Assembly: GCF_016900355.1 (NCBI RefSeq)
Contig: NZ_JACJKA010000003.1
Span: 124,001-188,000 of the forward strand
DNA: 64,000 nucleotides
Reading direction: 5' to 3'
From: Bacteroides mediterraneensis
GTDB lineage: Bacteria; Bacteroidota; Bacteroidia; Bacteroidales; Bacteroidaceae
A program made the translations under genes and the position numbers. The notes beneath the pieces are model-generated. The model was not told the origin of the DNA and made no database searches. It saw only the letters and a list, made by a program, of their open reading frames with translations. Below, in pieces: positions 44,209 through 52,754 of the stretch (positions are counted from its first letter, which is position 1; each line of letters begins with the position of its first letter).

Positions 44209-45948
44209 ATGACAGAGATAAATACGACTGAAAATTCAGAAAAGAAGAGTCTGAATTTCATTGAACAAATTGTAGAGAAAGACTTACAGGAAGGTAAAAA
44301 CGGCGGAAGAATACAGACCCGTTTCCCGCCTGAACCCAACGGATACCTGCACATCGGACATGCAAAGGCCATCTGTCTGGACTTTGGAATCGCCCAGCGC
44401 TATGGCGGTGTCTGTAACCTGCGTTTTGATGATACAAACCCCACCAAAGAAGACGTGGAATACGTAGAAGCCATCAAGGAAGACATCCAGTGGCTGGGAT
44501 TCCAGTGGGGACACGAATATTATGCTTCTGACTATTTCCAGCAGCTTTGGGACTTTGCCATCCGTCTGATTAAAGAAGGAAAGGCATATGTAGACGAGCA
44601 GACTTCAGAAGAAATCGCTGCCCAGAAGGGTACACCGACCCAACCTGGAACGGAAAGCCCTTACCGCAACCGTCCGATTGAAGAAAGTCTGGAACTGTTC
44701 CAGAAAATGAATGCCGGAGAAATTGAGGAAGGAAAGATGGTGTTGCGTGCCAAAATCGATATGGCCAACCCGAACATGCATTTCCGCGACCCGATTATCT
44801 ATCGTGTCGTAAAAACGCCTCACCACCGTACAGGTGACAAATGGAAAGCTTATCCGATGTATGACTTCGCACACGGACAGAGCGACTATTTCGAAGGAGT
44901 AACCCACTCACTGTGTACACTGGAATTCGTGGTACACCGCCCGCTGTACGACTTGTTCGTCGACTGGGTAAAAGAAGGCAAAGACCTGAACGACAACCGT
45001 CCGCACCAGTATGAGTTCAACAAGCTGAACCTGAGCTACACGCTGATGAGTAAGCGTAACCTGCTGACCCTGGTCAAGGAAGGTTTGGTAGACGGATGGG
45101 ATGACCCCCGAATGCCGACCATCTGCGCATTCCGTCGCCGTGGATATTCACCGGAGTCTATCCACAAGTTCATCGACAAGATTGGTTATACCACTTATGA
45201 TGCCCTGAACGACTTCGCCTTGCTGGAAAGTGCCGTACGTGAAGACCTGAACGCCCGCTCTACGCGTGTGTCTGCCGTACTGAATCCGGTAAAACTGATT
45301 CTGACCAACTATCCGGAAGGAAAAGTGGAAGAAATGGAAGCCATCAACAATCCGGAAGACTTGAGCACCGGCACACACACCATCGAATTCAGCCGTGAAC
45401 TTTGGATGGAACGTGAAGACTTCATGGAAAATGCACCGAAGAAATACTTCCGTATGACTCCGGGACAGGAAGTCCGCCTGAAAAACGCTTACATCGTGAA
45501 ATGTACAGGCTGCAAGAAAGACGAAAACGGAAACGTGGTAGAGGTATATGCAGAATACGACCCGAACACGAAGAGCGGCATGCCGGAAGCCAACCGCAAG
45601 GTGAAAGGTACCCTCCACTGGGTAAGCTGCAACCACTGCCTGAAAGCAGAAGTACGTTTGTACGACCGCTTGTGGAAGGTAGAAAATCCGCGTGACGAAA
45701 TGGCGGCTATCCGCGAAGCCAAAGGATGCTCTGCACTGGAAGCCATGAAGGAAATGATCAATCCGGATTCTTTGAAAGTATTGCCGGAATGCTACGTGGA
45801 AAAATACCTGGCCGATGCCAAACCGCTCGACTACCTGCAGTTCCAGCGTATCGGCTACTTCACCGTAGACAAAGAGTCTACTCCAGAGCATCTGATTTTC
45901 AACCGCACGGTTTCTCTGAAAGATACTTGGAGTAAAATTAACAAATAA
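44209..45948 (+). CDS. glnS: Glutaminyl-tRNA synthetase
   Basis: 579 aa from the ATG at 44209; the frame extends to a TTG at 44173 inside the promoter and is rejected. The class I HIGH motif is in PPEPNGYLHIGHAKAI, the KMSKS counterpart is LMSKRNLLTLV, and GIDWDDPRMPTI-type anticodon-binding junction DGWDDPRMPTICAFRRRG is present. The C-terminal beta-barrel anticodon domain has two cysteine pairs (CTGCKK, CNHC). It charges tRNA-Gln directly. It is followed by array A2. Confidence 0.95.
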   Translation: MTEINTTENSEKKSLNFIEQIVEKDLQEGKNGGRIQTRFPPEPNGYLHIGHAKAICLDFGIAQRYGGVCNLRFDDTNPTKEDVEYVEAIKEDIQWLGFQWGHEYYASDYFQQLWDFAIRLIKEGKAYVDEQTSEEIAAQKGTPTQPGTESPYRNRPIEESLELFQKMNAGEIEEGKMVLRAKIDMANPNMHFRDPIIYRVVKTPHHRTGDKWKAYPMYDFAHGQSDYFEGVTHSLCTLEFVVHRPLYDLFVDWVKEGKDLNDNRPHQYEFNKLNLSYTLMSKRNLLTLVKEGLVDGWDDPRMPTICAFRRRGYSPESIHKFIDKIGYTTYDALNDFALLESAVREDLNARSTRVSAVLNPVKLILTNYPEGKVEEMEAINNPEDLSTGTHTIEFSRELWMEREDFMENAPKKYFRMTPGQEVRLKNAYIVKCTGCKKDENGNVVEVYAEYDPNTKSGMPEANRKVKGTLHWVSCNHCLKAEVRLYDRLWKVENPRDEMAAIREAKGCSALEAMKEMINPDSLKVLPECYVEKYLADAKPLDYLQFQRIGYFTVDKESTPEHLIFNRTVSLKDTWSKINK

Positions 45949-46027
45949 GAATCCCTTTCAGGATACAGAAAAAGTTGATTTTTTGGAAGATTTCTGACGA
46001 TTTTTCGGGATATCGCCCCCTCTCAAA
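45949..46027. other. Gap between glnS and array A2
   Basis: 79 bp with no gene. It holds TTTCAGG and GGAAGATTTCTGACGATTTTTCGGGAT-like words that resemble the array flanks, and no clear rho-independent terminator for glnS. The array hairpins themselves may end glnS transcripts. Confidence 0.4.
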
Positions 46028-46152
46028 AAACGCCCTTGTGTTTAGACTAAAACGCAAGGGCGTTTTATTTCAAACGTAAGTGCGTTTAAAGGAAAACGCA
46101 AGTGCGTTTCAGTCCAAACGCCAAAGCGTTTTTTTGAAACGCAATGGTGTCT
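46028..46152. repeat. Palindrome array A2: AAACGC units, 22-bp period
   Basis: Units start at 46028, 46050, 46072, 46094 and 46116 (exactly 22 bp apart), with a degenerate sixth at 46137. The consensus is again AAACGC-AAGN-GCGTTT; AAACGCAAGGGCGTTT at 46050 and AAACGCAAGTGCGTTT at 46094 have perfect arms. The array lies between the convergent 3' ends of glnS and the DUF368 gene. The unit at 46094 is identical to the one at 13516 in A1. Confidence 0.95.
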
Positions 46153-46155
46153 TTT

Positions 46156-46195
46156 TTTCAGGCCGGAAAATTCCCTTCCAAACCCCAAAATCAGC
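46156..46195. repeat. Flank shared with array A1
   Basis: Begins TTTCAGG and keeps the block order AAAA, TCC, TTCCAAA, CCAAAATC seen at 13588-13626. Similarity is imperfect but collinear, on the same side of the palindromes. Confidence 0.6.
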
Positions 46196-46198
46196 CAT

Positions 46199-46229
46199 AA
46201 AAAAACCGCCGGACATTCATCCGACGGTA
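46199..46229 (-). terminator. Terminator of the DUF368 gene
   Basis: CCGCCGGA pairs with TCCGACGG around a short loop; read leftward it is followed by seven T. It lies 23 bp after the stop codon at 46252. Confidence 0.85.
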
Positions 46230-46251
46230 AAAGCATTGTGAAAATATCGAG

Positions 46252-47166
46252 TTAACGTTCCGAAGTCTTGGCCGAAAGTTTCTCCAGAAAATATACCAAG
46301 AAAAATCCGACCACCATCAGTACTACCGCTTCGAGTACATAGGCATTCGGAAGGATGTTATGTTCTACCAGCGGCTTCACTTCTCCATGACTGTCCACAA
46401 ATGTTTCCACCACTTCTTTCCAAGGCCATACTTTATTCAATGACCCCAGCATGAAACCGGTCAGCACCGCTAATGTGATATTACGAAAATGGGCCAAGGC
46501 ATACGACAAGATTCGTGAGAAAGAAGTGATTCCAATACAGGCACCTGCCGCAAAGACCACCATCACCACCACGTCCAGCGTCTTCACCGCATCCATAATG
46601 AAGAAGTATTTCCCCAACAACACCAGGATAAAGCTACCGGAAATGCCCGGAAGAATCATCGCACAAATGGCGATGGCCCCGCACACGAAGATAAACAGCA
46701 AGTTCGACGGCGTCTCGGCCGGAGTGGCCACCGTAATATAAAACGCTATCACCACCCCTATCACAAAGGCAATCCAAGTTTTCCAGCTTTTCCACTCCTT
46801 GATATCTTTCGATACAAACCAAGTGGAAGCCAGCACCAGTCCGAAAAAGAACGACCACACCAATATCGGATGGTCTACCAGCAGCCAGGTAATCAGTTTG
46901 GCCAGTGAAAACACGCTGATACCGATTCCTGCCAACAGAAAAAACAAGAAGTTGCCATTGATTTTTTTCCAGAAAGCCCCCCATTTTCCAGTAAAGAACA
47001 ATTTCAAGCTTTCCAGGTTGATGCTTTTAATTGAATTAATCAACTCATCATAAATACCCACAATGAAGGCAATGGTTCCTCCCGATACGCCGGGAACCAC
47101 ATCTGCAGCTCCCATCCCCATACCTTTTAACATCAGAACCGCATAGTCTTTCAGTTTTCGTTCCAT
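46252..47166 (-). CDS. DUF368 membrane protein, probable undecaprenyl-phosphate transporter (PopT family)
   Basis: 304 aa from the ATG at 47166. About eight to nine transmembrane segments, with the family's repeated motif GAADVVPGVSGGTIAFIVGIY near residues 20-40 and the second copy ICAMILPGISGSFILVLLGKY near 165-185; each carries an SGG/SGS reentrant region. DUF368 proteins (PopT) have been described as recyclers of undecaprenyl phosphate across the inner membrane, serving cell-wall synthesis. It is monocistronic, divergent from tpx. Confidence 0.85.
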   Translation of the reverse strand: MERKLKDYAVLMLKGMGMGAADVVPGVSGGTIAFIVGIYDELINSIKSINLESLKLFFTGKWGAFWKKINGNFLFFLLAGIGISVFSLAKLITWLLVDHPILVWSFFFGLVLASTWFVSKDIKEWKSWKTWIAFVIGVVIAFYITVATPAETPSNLLFIFVCGAIAICAMILPGISGSFILVLLGKYFFIMDAVKTLDVVVMVVFAAGACIGITSFSRILSYALAHFRNITLAVLTGFMLGSLNKVWPWKEVVETFVDSHGEVKPLVEHNILPNAYVLEAVVLMVVGFFLVYFLEKLSAKTSER

Positions 47167-47293
47167 CAATTTATTTGTAAAAAGTTAGCGGATGCAAAGT
47201 AAACGAAAAAAAACTGCTATGCTACCATCCATCGGAAACATTTTACGTTTTTTATTGTTACTTTTATAGCGATTATTAAAAAATAGATTGATT

Positions 47294-47797
47294 ATGGCTA
47301 CAACTTTATTTCAAGGAACTCCTGTCACACTGGCCGGAGAGTTTATACAGAAAGGAGCACAGGCTCCAGATTTTTCACTGGTCAAAGGCGACCTGAGTTC
47401 ATTCACCCTGGCTGATACCAAAGGTAAATATGTGGTATTGAACATTTTCCCGAGCATGGATACGGGTGTATGTGCCGCTTCTGTCCGTAAGTTCAACCAG
47501 CTGGCTGCAGGCATGGAAAATACACTGGTGCTGGCTATCTCTAAGGATTTGCCATTTGCACAAGGACGTTTCTGCACGGCTGAAGGCATCGAACGTGTCA
47601 TTCCATTGTCAGACTACCGTTACACTTCTACTTTCGGTAAAGATTACGGTGTACTGATGACCGATGGCCCTCTGTGCGGACTGCTGGCTCGCGCCGTAGT
47701 AATCCTGAATCCGGAAGGAAAGGTTATCTACACGCAGCTGGTTCCGGAAATCGTGGAAGAGCCCGATTACGAAGCTGCACTGGCTGCCCTCAAATAA
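47294..47797 (+). CDS. tpx: Thiol peroxidase
   Basis: 167 aa from the ATG at 47294; a TTG two codons upstream was not used. The peroxidatic cysteine is Cys60 in [15 protein letters not shown] and the resolving cysteine is Cys94 in GRFCTAEG, which is the typical atypical-2-Cys Tpx spacing. It reduces hydroperoxides in the cytoplasm (or periplasm in some species; no signal is seen here) using thioredoxin. Monocistronic with a terminator. Confidence 0.95.
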   Translation: MATTLFQGTPVTLAGEFIQKGAQAPDFSLVKGDLSSFTLADTKGKYVVLNIFPSMDTGVCAASVRKFNQLAAGMENTLVLAISKDLPFAQGRFCTAEGIERVIPLSDYRYTSTFGKDYGVLMTDGPLCGLLARAVVILNPEGKVIYTQLVPEIVEEPDYEAALAALK

Positions 47798-47822
47798 AAA
47801 GGGAAAACATCTACAATAATAA

Positions 47823-47860
47823 GAAAGGGACCACCCGTTTCATTACGAGTGGCCCCTTTC
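47823..47860. terminator. Bidirectional terminator
   Basis: GAAAGGGACCAC (47823-47834) pairs with GTGGCCCCTTTC (47849-47860) between tpx and the convergent guanylyltransferase gene. Confidence 0.8.
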
Positions 47861-47882
47861 CTTATATTATGACCTTGTATGT

Positions 47883-48947
47883 TTATTCTGCAGAGAATTC
47901 CTTGATGCGCTGTTCTTCCGACAAGCGGCAAACCAGCAACGTATTGTTCTTTTCTGCCACAATGTAACCGTCCAGTCCTTGCACCACCACCTTCTTTTCC
48001 TGGGTAGTATGTACTATACAATTACGTGATTCATACATTTTAATGTCCGGTCCGATACACACATTGTGATGGGCATCGTGCTTGGAATTTTCATGAAGAG
48101 AGCCCCAGGTGCCCAGGTCGCTCCATCCGAAAGAAGCCGGGAACACATATATTTCGTCCGCTTTTTCCATGATGGCATAGTCCACCGAAATATTCTCACA
48201 AGTAGGAAACAGTTCATCCACCATCTCCTGCTCCTTGTCGGTATAGAAATAAGGAAAAAGACGTTCGAAAATCTTTGCCATGACCGGCTGATACACACGG
48301 ATGGCATTGACAATCGTATTGACATTCCATACGAAAATACCTGCATTCCAGAAATAATTTTTCCGCTGCAGATAACGTTCTGCCGTAGCCAAATCCGGTT
48401 TTTCACGAAAAGCATCCACCCGATAGATTTCCTTGTTCGAAGGGCAGGCCATCGACAAATCGGCTTCAATGTATCCGTAACCTGTTTCCGGACGGGTCGC
48501 TTTCATTCCCAACGTCACAATGGCGTCTGAATCGGCCGTAAACTTCATCGCAGAAGTCACTACACGGTCAAATTCGCGCACGTTCATCACGATATGGTCA
48601 CTGGGAGTCACTACGATATTGGCTTTGGGGTTGCGGGCCTTGATTTTCCAACTCACATAAGCAATGCAAGGGGCTGTGTTCCGTCGGCAAGGCTCAAGCA
48701 GGATATGATCTGAAGAGATTTCCGGCAATTGCTCTTTTACGATATCCGCATATTTTGCAGAGGTAACAACCCATATATTTTCAGGCAGACATACATCTTT
48801 AAAACGATCTACGGTCAGTTGGATGAGCGTACGTCCACAACCCAATACATCAATAAACTGTTTGGGCATTTCCGGACTGCTCATCGGCCAAAAGCGACTG
48901 CCTATGCCTCCAGCCATAATGACCACGTGATTATTCGTCGGATTCAT
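47883..48947 (-). CDS. manC: Mannose-1-phosphate guanylyltransferase
   Basis: 354 aa from the ATG at 48947; the ORF extension to 48974 lies in the divergent promoter region. The nucleotide motif is VIMAGGIGSRFWPMSSPEMPKQF, with VVTPSDHIVM, RPETGYGYIEAD and the sugar-binding FREKPDLATAERYL. It lacks the C-terminal isomerase domain of bifunctional ManC/AlgA, so it is the short form that makes only GDP-mannose for surface glycans. It is divergent from thiD. Confidence 0.9.
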   Translation of the reverse strand: MNPTNNHVVIMAGGIGSRFWPMSSPEMPKQFIDVLGCGRTLIQLTVDRFKDVCLPENIWVVTSAKYADIVKEQLPEISSDHILLEPCRRNTAPCIAYVSWKIKARNPKANIVVTPSDHIVMNVREFDRVVTSAMKFTADSDAIVTLGMKATRPETGYGYIEADLSMACPSNKEIYRVDAFREKPDLATAERYLQRKNYFWNAGIFVWNVNTIVNAIRVYQPVMAKIFERLFPYFYTDKEQEMVDELFPTCENISVDYAIMEKADEIYVFPASFGWSDLGTWGSLHENSKHDAHHNVCIGPDIKMYESRNCIVHTTQEKKVVVQGLDGYIVAEKNNTLLVCRLSEEQRIKEFSAE

Positions 48948-49001
48948 AACAAACTTTTCTTGGTAACTTCGCAAAGTTAAATGTTTAATTTGAATATTTC
49001 C

Positions 49002-49009
49002 TATCTTTG
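49002..49009 (+). promoter_or_regulatory. -7 box of thiD
   Basis: TATCTTTG, a full match, 20 bp before the thiD ATG at 49030. The -33 box is not clear. Confidence 0.55.
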
Positions 49010-49029
49010 TAAAAAATTATCTACTGGAA

Positions 49030-49863
49030 ATGAGAACTTACCCATGCGTACTGACCATCGCCGGATCTGACTGTAGCGGCGGGGCAGGCATTCAAGCTGA
49101 TATCAAAACCATCTCTGCACTGGGTGCCTATGCGGCCAGCGCCATCACCGCCATCACCGTACAAAACACCTGCGGCGTCACCGGTATCCATCCGGTTCCT
49201 CCTTCCTACGTGAAGGGACAAATCGAAGCCGTCATGGACGACATCCGCCCGCAGGCCATCAAGATTGGCATGATCAATGACACGAAAATAGTGGAAGTCA
49301 TTGCTGAAATGCTTCAGAAATACCAACCTCAGTTTGTGGTGTTCGACCCCGTCATGGTATCGACCAGCGGCTGCAAATTGATGGAAGACGAAGCCATTGA
49401 AGCCATCACTACCCGGCTGATTCCACTGGCTACCCTGATTACCCCCAACTTGAGCGAAGCAGAAATTTTAGCAGGACAAAAGATCTGTACCGTGGAGGAA
49501 ATGCAACGACAGGCAAAAGAAATGCTGAAACTGGGATGCCGGGGGGTACTTGTCAAAGGCGGACACCTGGAAGGCGGCCGTATGTGCGATGTACTTCAGG
49601 TCAGCGGCGAGGAAGCGCCTCATCTGTTTGCCGCCCCGAAGGTAGACAGCCGGAACACCCACGGTACGGGTTGTACGCTTTCCTCGGCCATTGCCACCTA
49701 TCTGGCTTTGGGAGAGACTGTTACCGATGCTGTGGAAAAAGCCAAACAATATGTGTACAAGGGTATTGAAGCAGGAAAAGACGTATGCATCGGCCATGGA
49801 CACGGCCCGCTGAATCACTTCTATTCGCCTGTACCAATGCACATTTTCGACAAAAACGGGTAA
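49030..49863 (+). CDS. thiD: Hydroxymethylpyrimidine/phosphomethylpyrimidine kinase
   Basis: 277 aa ribokinase-fold enzyme. The substrate region LTIAGSDCSGGAGIQADIKT, the VFDPVMVSTSG segment and the anion hole/catalytic motif SRNTHGTGCTLSSAIA are intact. It phosphorylates HMP and HMP-P in thiamine synthesis and salvage. No other thi genes or a TPP riboswitch are visible here. fabD follows 54 bp downstream. Confidence 0.95.
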   Translation: MRTYPCVLTIAGSDCSGGAGIQADIKTISALGAYAASAITAITVQNTCGVTGIHPVPPSYVKGQIEAVMDDIRPQAIKIGMINDTKIVEVIAEMLQKYQPQFVVFDPVMVSTSGCKLMEDEAIEAITTRLIPLATLITPNLSEAEILAGQKICTVEEMQRQAKEMLKLGCRGVLVKGGHLEGGRMCDVLQVSGEEAPHLFAAPKVDSRNTHGTGCTLSSAIATYLALGETVTDAVEKAKQYVYKGIEAGKDVCIGHGHGPLNHFYSPVPMHIFDKNG

Positions 49864-49917
49864 TATGTCAAAAGAATCATTACCTTTGCAACCAATAACT
49901 TAAACCATAAAGAAAAT

Positions 49918-50805
49918 ATGAAAGCATTTGTATTTCCTGGACAAGGAGCTCAGTTCGTAGGAATGGGAAAAGACCTGTACGAAACATCTCCGCTTGCCAA
50001 AGAATTATTTGAGAAAGCCAACGATATTTTAGGTTACCGCATTACTGATATCATGTTTGAAGGTACAGACGAGGATTTGCGTCAGACAAAGGTCACACAG
50101 CCTGCCGTATTCCTTCACTCTGTCATCTCTGCCTTGTGCATGGGTGAAAACTTCAAACCGGAAATGACAGCCGGACACTCTTTGGGTGAATTCTCTGCCC
50201 TGGTAGCTGCCGGAGCCTTGTCATTCGAAGACGGACTGAAACTGGTGTATGCACGCGCCATGGCCATGCAGAAAGCCTGCGAAGCCCATCCGTCTACCAT
50301 GGCGGCCATCATTGCTTTGCCGGATGAGAAGGTAGAAGAAATCTGCGCCTCTGTAGCAGCCGAAGGAGAAGTCTGTGTGGCAGCTAACTACAACTGCCCG
50401 GGACAGATTGTGATTTCAGGAAGCATTGAAGGTATCAACAAGGCTTGTGAGCTGATGAAAGCAGCTGGTGCCAAACGTGCCCTCCCGTTGAAAGTAGGTG
50501 GTGCTTTCCACTCTCCGCTCATGGACCCTGCCAAGGTTGAACTGGAAGCGGCTATTAACGCTACAGAGTTCCACACCCCGAAATGTCCGATCTACCAGAA
50601 TGTAGACGCTCTTCCTCATACAGACCCGGCTGAAATCAAGAAGAACCTGGTAGCACAGCTCACTGCTTCTGTTCGTTGGACACAGACCGTACAGCACATG
50701 ATTGCCGACGGAGCCGACGACTTTACAGAATGTGGTCCGGGCGCCGTACTGCAGGGACTGATCAAGAAAATCAACAAAGAAGTCAATGCACATGGAATAG
50801 CATAA
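49918..50805 (+). CDS. fabD: Malonyl-CoA:ACP transacylase
   Basis: 295 aa. The nucleophile is Ser88 in TAGHSLGEFSALVAAG; FPGQGAQFVGMGKDL is the N-terminal motif, and the catalytic His lies in VGGAFHSPLMDPAK. It loads malonate onto acyl carrier protein for fatty-acid elongation. Other fab genes are not adjacent. An elaborate terminator follows. Confidence 0.95.
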   Translation: MKAFVFPGQGAQFVGMGKDLYETSPLAKELFEKANDILGYRITDIMFEGTDEDLRQTKVTQPAVFLHSVISALCMGENFKPEMTAGHSLGEFSALVAAGALSFEDGLKLVYARAMAMQKACEAHPSTMAAIIALPDEKVEEICASVAAEGEVCVAANYNCPGQIVISGSIEGINKACELMKAAGAKRALPLKVGGAFHSPLMDPAKVELEAAINATEFHTPKCPIYQNVDALPHTDPAEIKKNLVAQLTASVRWTQTVQHMIADGADDFTECGPGAVLQGLIKKINKEVNAHGIA

Positions 50806-50827
50806 TCAGACAATCAGTCTGACACAG

Positions 50828-50900
50828 GCACGAATTATACGAAACTGGCGGATCCCTTTCATACATCCGTGCTAAACCGTATAATTCGTGCTTTTTCTTT
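50828..50900 (+). terminator. Two-tier terminator hairpin after fabD
   Basis: GCACGAATTATACG (50828-50841) and CGTATAATTCGTGC (50878-50891) form a perfect 14-bp outer stem. The 36-nt loop contains an inner CGGAT/ATCCG stem. A T-rich tract (TTTTTCTTTTT) follows. Confidence 0.85.
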
Positions 50901-50930
50901 TTTTATCAACCACAAATAAAGAACATCACT

Positions 50931-52631
50931 ATGGAAACGACAAAAAAAATCATTATTTATCAGGTCTTTACGAGACTTTTTGGAAATCAGAACAAAACTT
51001 GTCAGCCAGATGGAAGCATCGAAGTAAACGGATGCGGAAAAATGAAAGATTTCACCAAACAGGCTTTACATGAAATCAAGAAACTGGGAGCCACCCACAT
51101 CTGGTACACCGGCCTACTGGCCCATGCTTCTCAAACAGATTATACCGCATACGGTATCCCCAAGAATCATCCTTCCATCGTGAAAGGAAAAGCGGGTTCT
51201 CCTTATGCCATCCGAGATTATTATGATGTAGATCCCGACTTGGCCGAACACGTAGATAAACGAATGGAAGAATTCGATGATTTGGTGAAACGTACCCATG
51301 AATGTGGGCTGAAAATGATTATCGATTTCGTACCAAACCATGTAGCTCGTCAGTATCATTCCATTGCCAAACCACAAGGAGTAAAAGATTTGGGAGAAGA
51401 GGATGACTGCACACAGGCTTTCAATCCACAAAATAACTTCTACTACATTCCAGACCAGAAACTGGGAGGAGAAATTGATTTTTACAACCCGGAAATGGGA
51501 ACCTACGAGGAAATGCCGGCCAAAGCTACCGGAAACGACCGCTTTGACCCATGGCCCAACCGGAACGACTGGTATGAAACAGTCAAACTGAACTATGGCG
51601 TGGATTACATCAACCATACAGGAGGACACTTCGACCCGATACCCAATACTTGGCTGAAAATGGAGCAGATCCTGAACTACTGGGCCGAAAAAGGAATCGA
51701 CGGTTTCCGTTGCGACATGGCGGAAATGGTTCCCTGCGAATTCTGGGGATGGGTGATTCCGCGCATTAAAGCCACTTATCCGCATATCATCTTTATTGCC
51801 GAGGTATATAATCCCAACGAATACCGGAACTACATTTACAACGGACATTTCGATTACTTGTACGACAAAGTGGGACTGTACGACACACTGAGAAACATCA
51901 CCTGCGGCTATGGTTCAGCCACCGGCATCACGCATTGCTGGCAAAACGTGGACGATATTCAAGACCACATGCTGAACTTCCTGGAAAACCATGACGAACA
52001 GCGTATCGCCTCCGGGTTCTTTGCACAAGACCCGTTCAAGGCTATTCCAGCCTTCATCGTTTCAGCTTGTCTGCGGAAAAATCCGGTCATGCTGTATTTC
52101 GGACAGGAATTAGGTGAAAAAGGTATGGACAGCGAAGGCTTCAGCGGACGTGACGGACGAACCACCATCTTCGACTACTGGTGTGTGGACAGTATTTTCC
52201 GCTGGAACAACCACGGGCGCTGGAATACGCATCTGCTGAATGACAGAGAAAAAGAATTACGTCATATTTATGAAACCATTCTGCATATCTGTCAGACTGA
52301 ACCGGCCATCAGTGACGGTGACTTTTTCGATTTGATGTATGTCAACCTGAACGGATGGCAGATGAACGAACACAAGCAATATGCTTTCTTGCGGAAATTT
52401 GCCAACGAGGTACTGCTGATTATGGTAAACTTCGGGGATGCTGCCGCACAGATTGGCGTCAATATACCTTCACATGCATTCGATTATCTGAAAATGACTC
52501 CTGCACCAAAATGCAAATGCAAGGACCTGCTCTCCGGAAAACAGGAAACCATCTGCCTTTCTCCCGACAGTCCGGTCTGCACGGAACTTCCGGCATTCGG
52601 CGGAAAAATCCTGAAGTTCAAAATAAAATAA
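50931..52631 (+). CDS. Cytoplasmic alpha-amylase-family glycosidase (GH13)
   Basis: 566 aa without a signal peptide, so it acts in the cytoplasm. The GH13 regions are present: I in MIIDFVPNHVAR, II with the nucleophile Asp in GIDGFRCDMAE, III with the acid Glu in IIFIAEVYNP, IV with the Asp in FLENHDEQRIASG. An unusual insertion (about residues 150-235) separates region I from II. Specificity (amylase, maltodextrin hydrolase or trehalose/sucrose type) is unclear. It probably processes imported maltodextrin or glycogen-derived oligosaccharides. Transcribed between the fabD terminator and a separate promoter for the next gene. Confidence 0.85.
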   Translation: METTKKIIIYQVFTRLFGNQNKTCQPDGSIEVNGCGKMKDFTKQALHEIKKLGATHIWYTGLLAHASQTDYTAYGIPKNHPSIVKGKAGSPYAIRDYYDVDPDLAEHVDKRMEEFDDLVKRTHECGLKMIIDFVPNHVARQYHSIAKPQGVKDLGEEDDCTQAFNPQNNFYYIPDQKLGGEIDFYNPEMGTYEEMPAKATGNDRFDPWPNRNDWYETVKLNYGVDYINHTGGHFDPIPNTWLKMEQILNYWAEKGIDGFRCDMAEMVPCEFWGWVIPRIKATYPHIIFIAEVYNPNEYRNYIYNGHFDYLYDKVGLYDTLRNITCGYGSATGITHCWQNVDDIQDHMLNFLENHDEQRIASGFFAQDPFKAIPAFIVSACLRKNPVMLYFGQELGEKGMDSEGFSGRDGRTTIFDYWCVDSIFRWNNHGRWNTHLLNDREKELRHIYETILHICQTEPAISDGDFFDLMYVNLNGWQMNEHKQYAFLRKFANEVLLIMVNFGDAAAQIGVNIPSHAFDYLKMTPAPKCKCKDLLSGKQETICLSPDSPVCTELPAFGGKILKFKIK

Positions 52632-52682
52632 CTCATACGCTGCGAAATACCGACCTCTATCGCATAGTTTTGATTTATTTTA

Positions 52683-52713
52683 TTTGGTAACTTGAAACAA
52701 AAAGGTATCTTTG
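52683..52713 (+). promoter_or_regulatory. Promoter of the acyl-CoA ligase operon
   Basis: TTTG (52683-52686), 19 nt, TATCTTTG (52706-52713), a full-consensus match, 41 bp before the start codon at 52755. Confidence 0.8.
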
Positions 52714-52754
52714 CACAAATGAGCCAACTTTGTGCAAACAATCAATACAATTAT

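Noticed and set aside
45148-45891. 247-aa leftward frame opposite glnS
   Set aside because: Antisense shadow; the GlnRS frame has all motifs.
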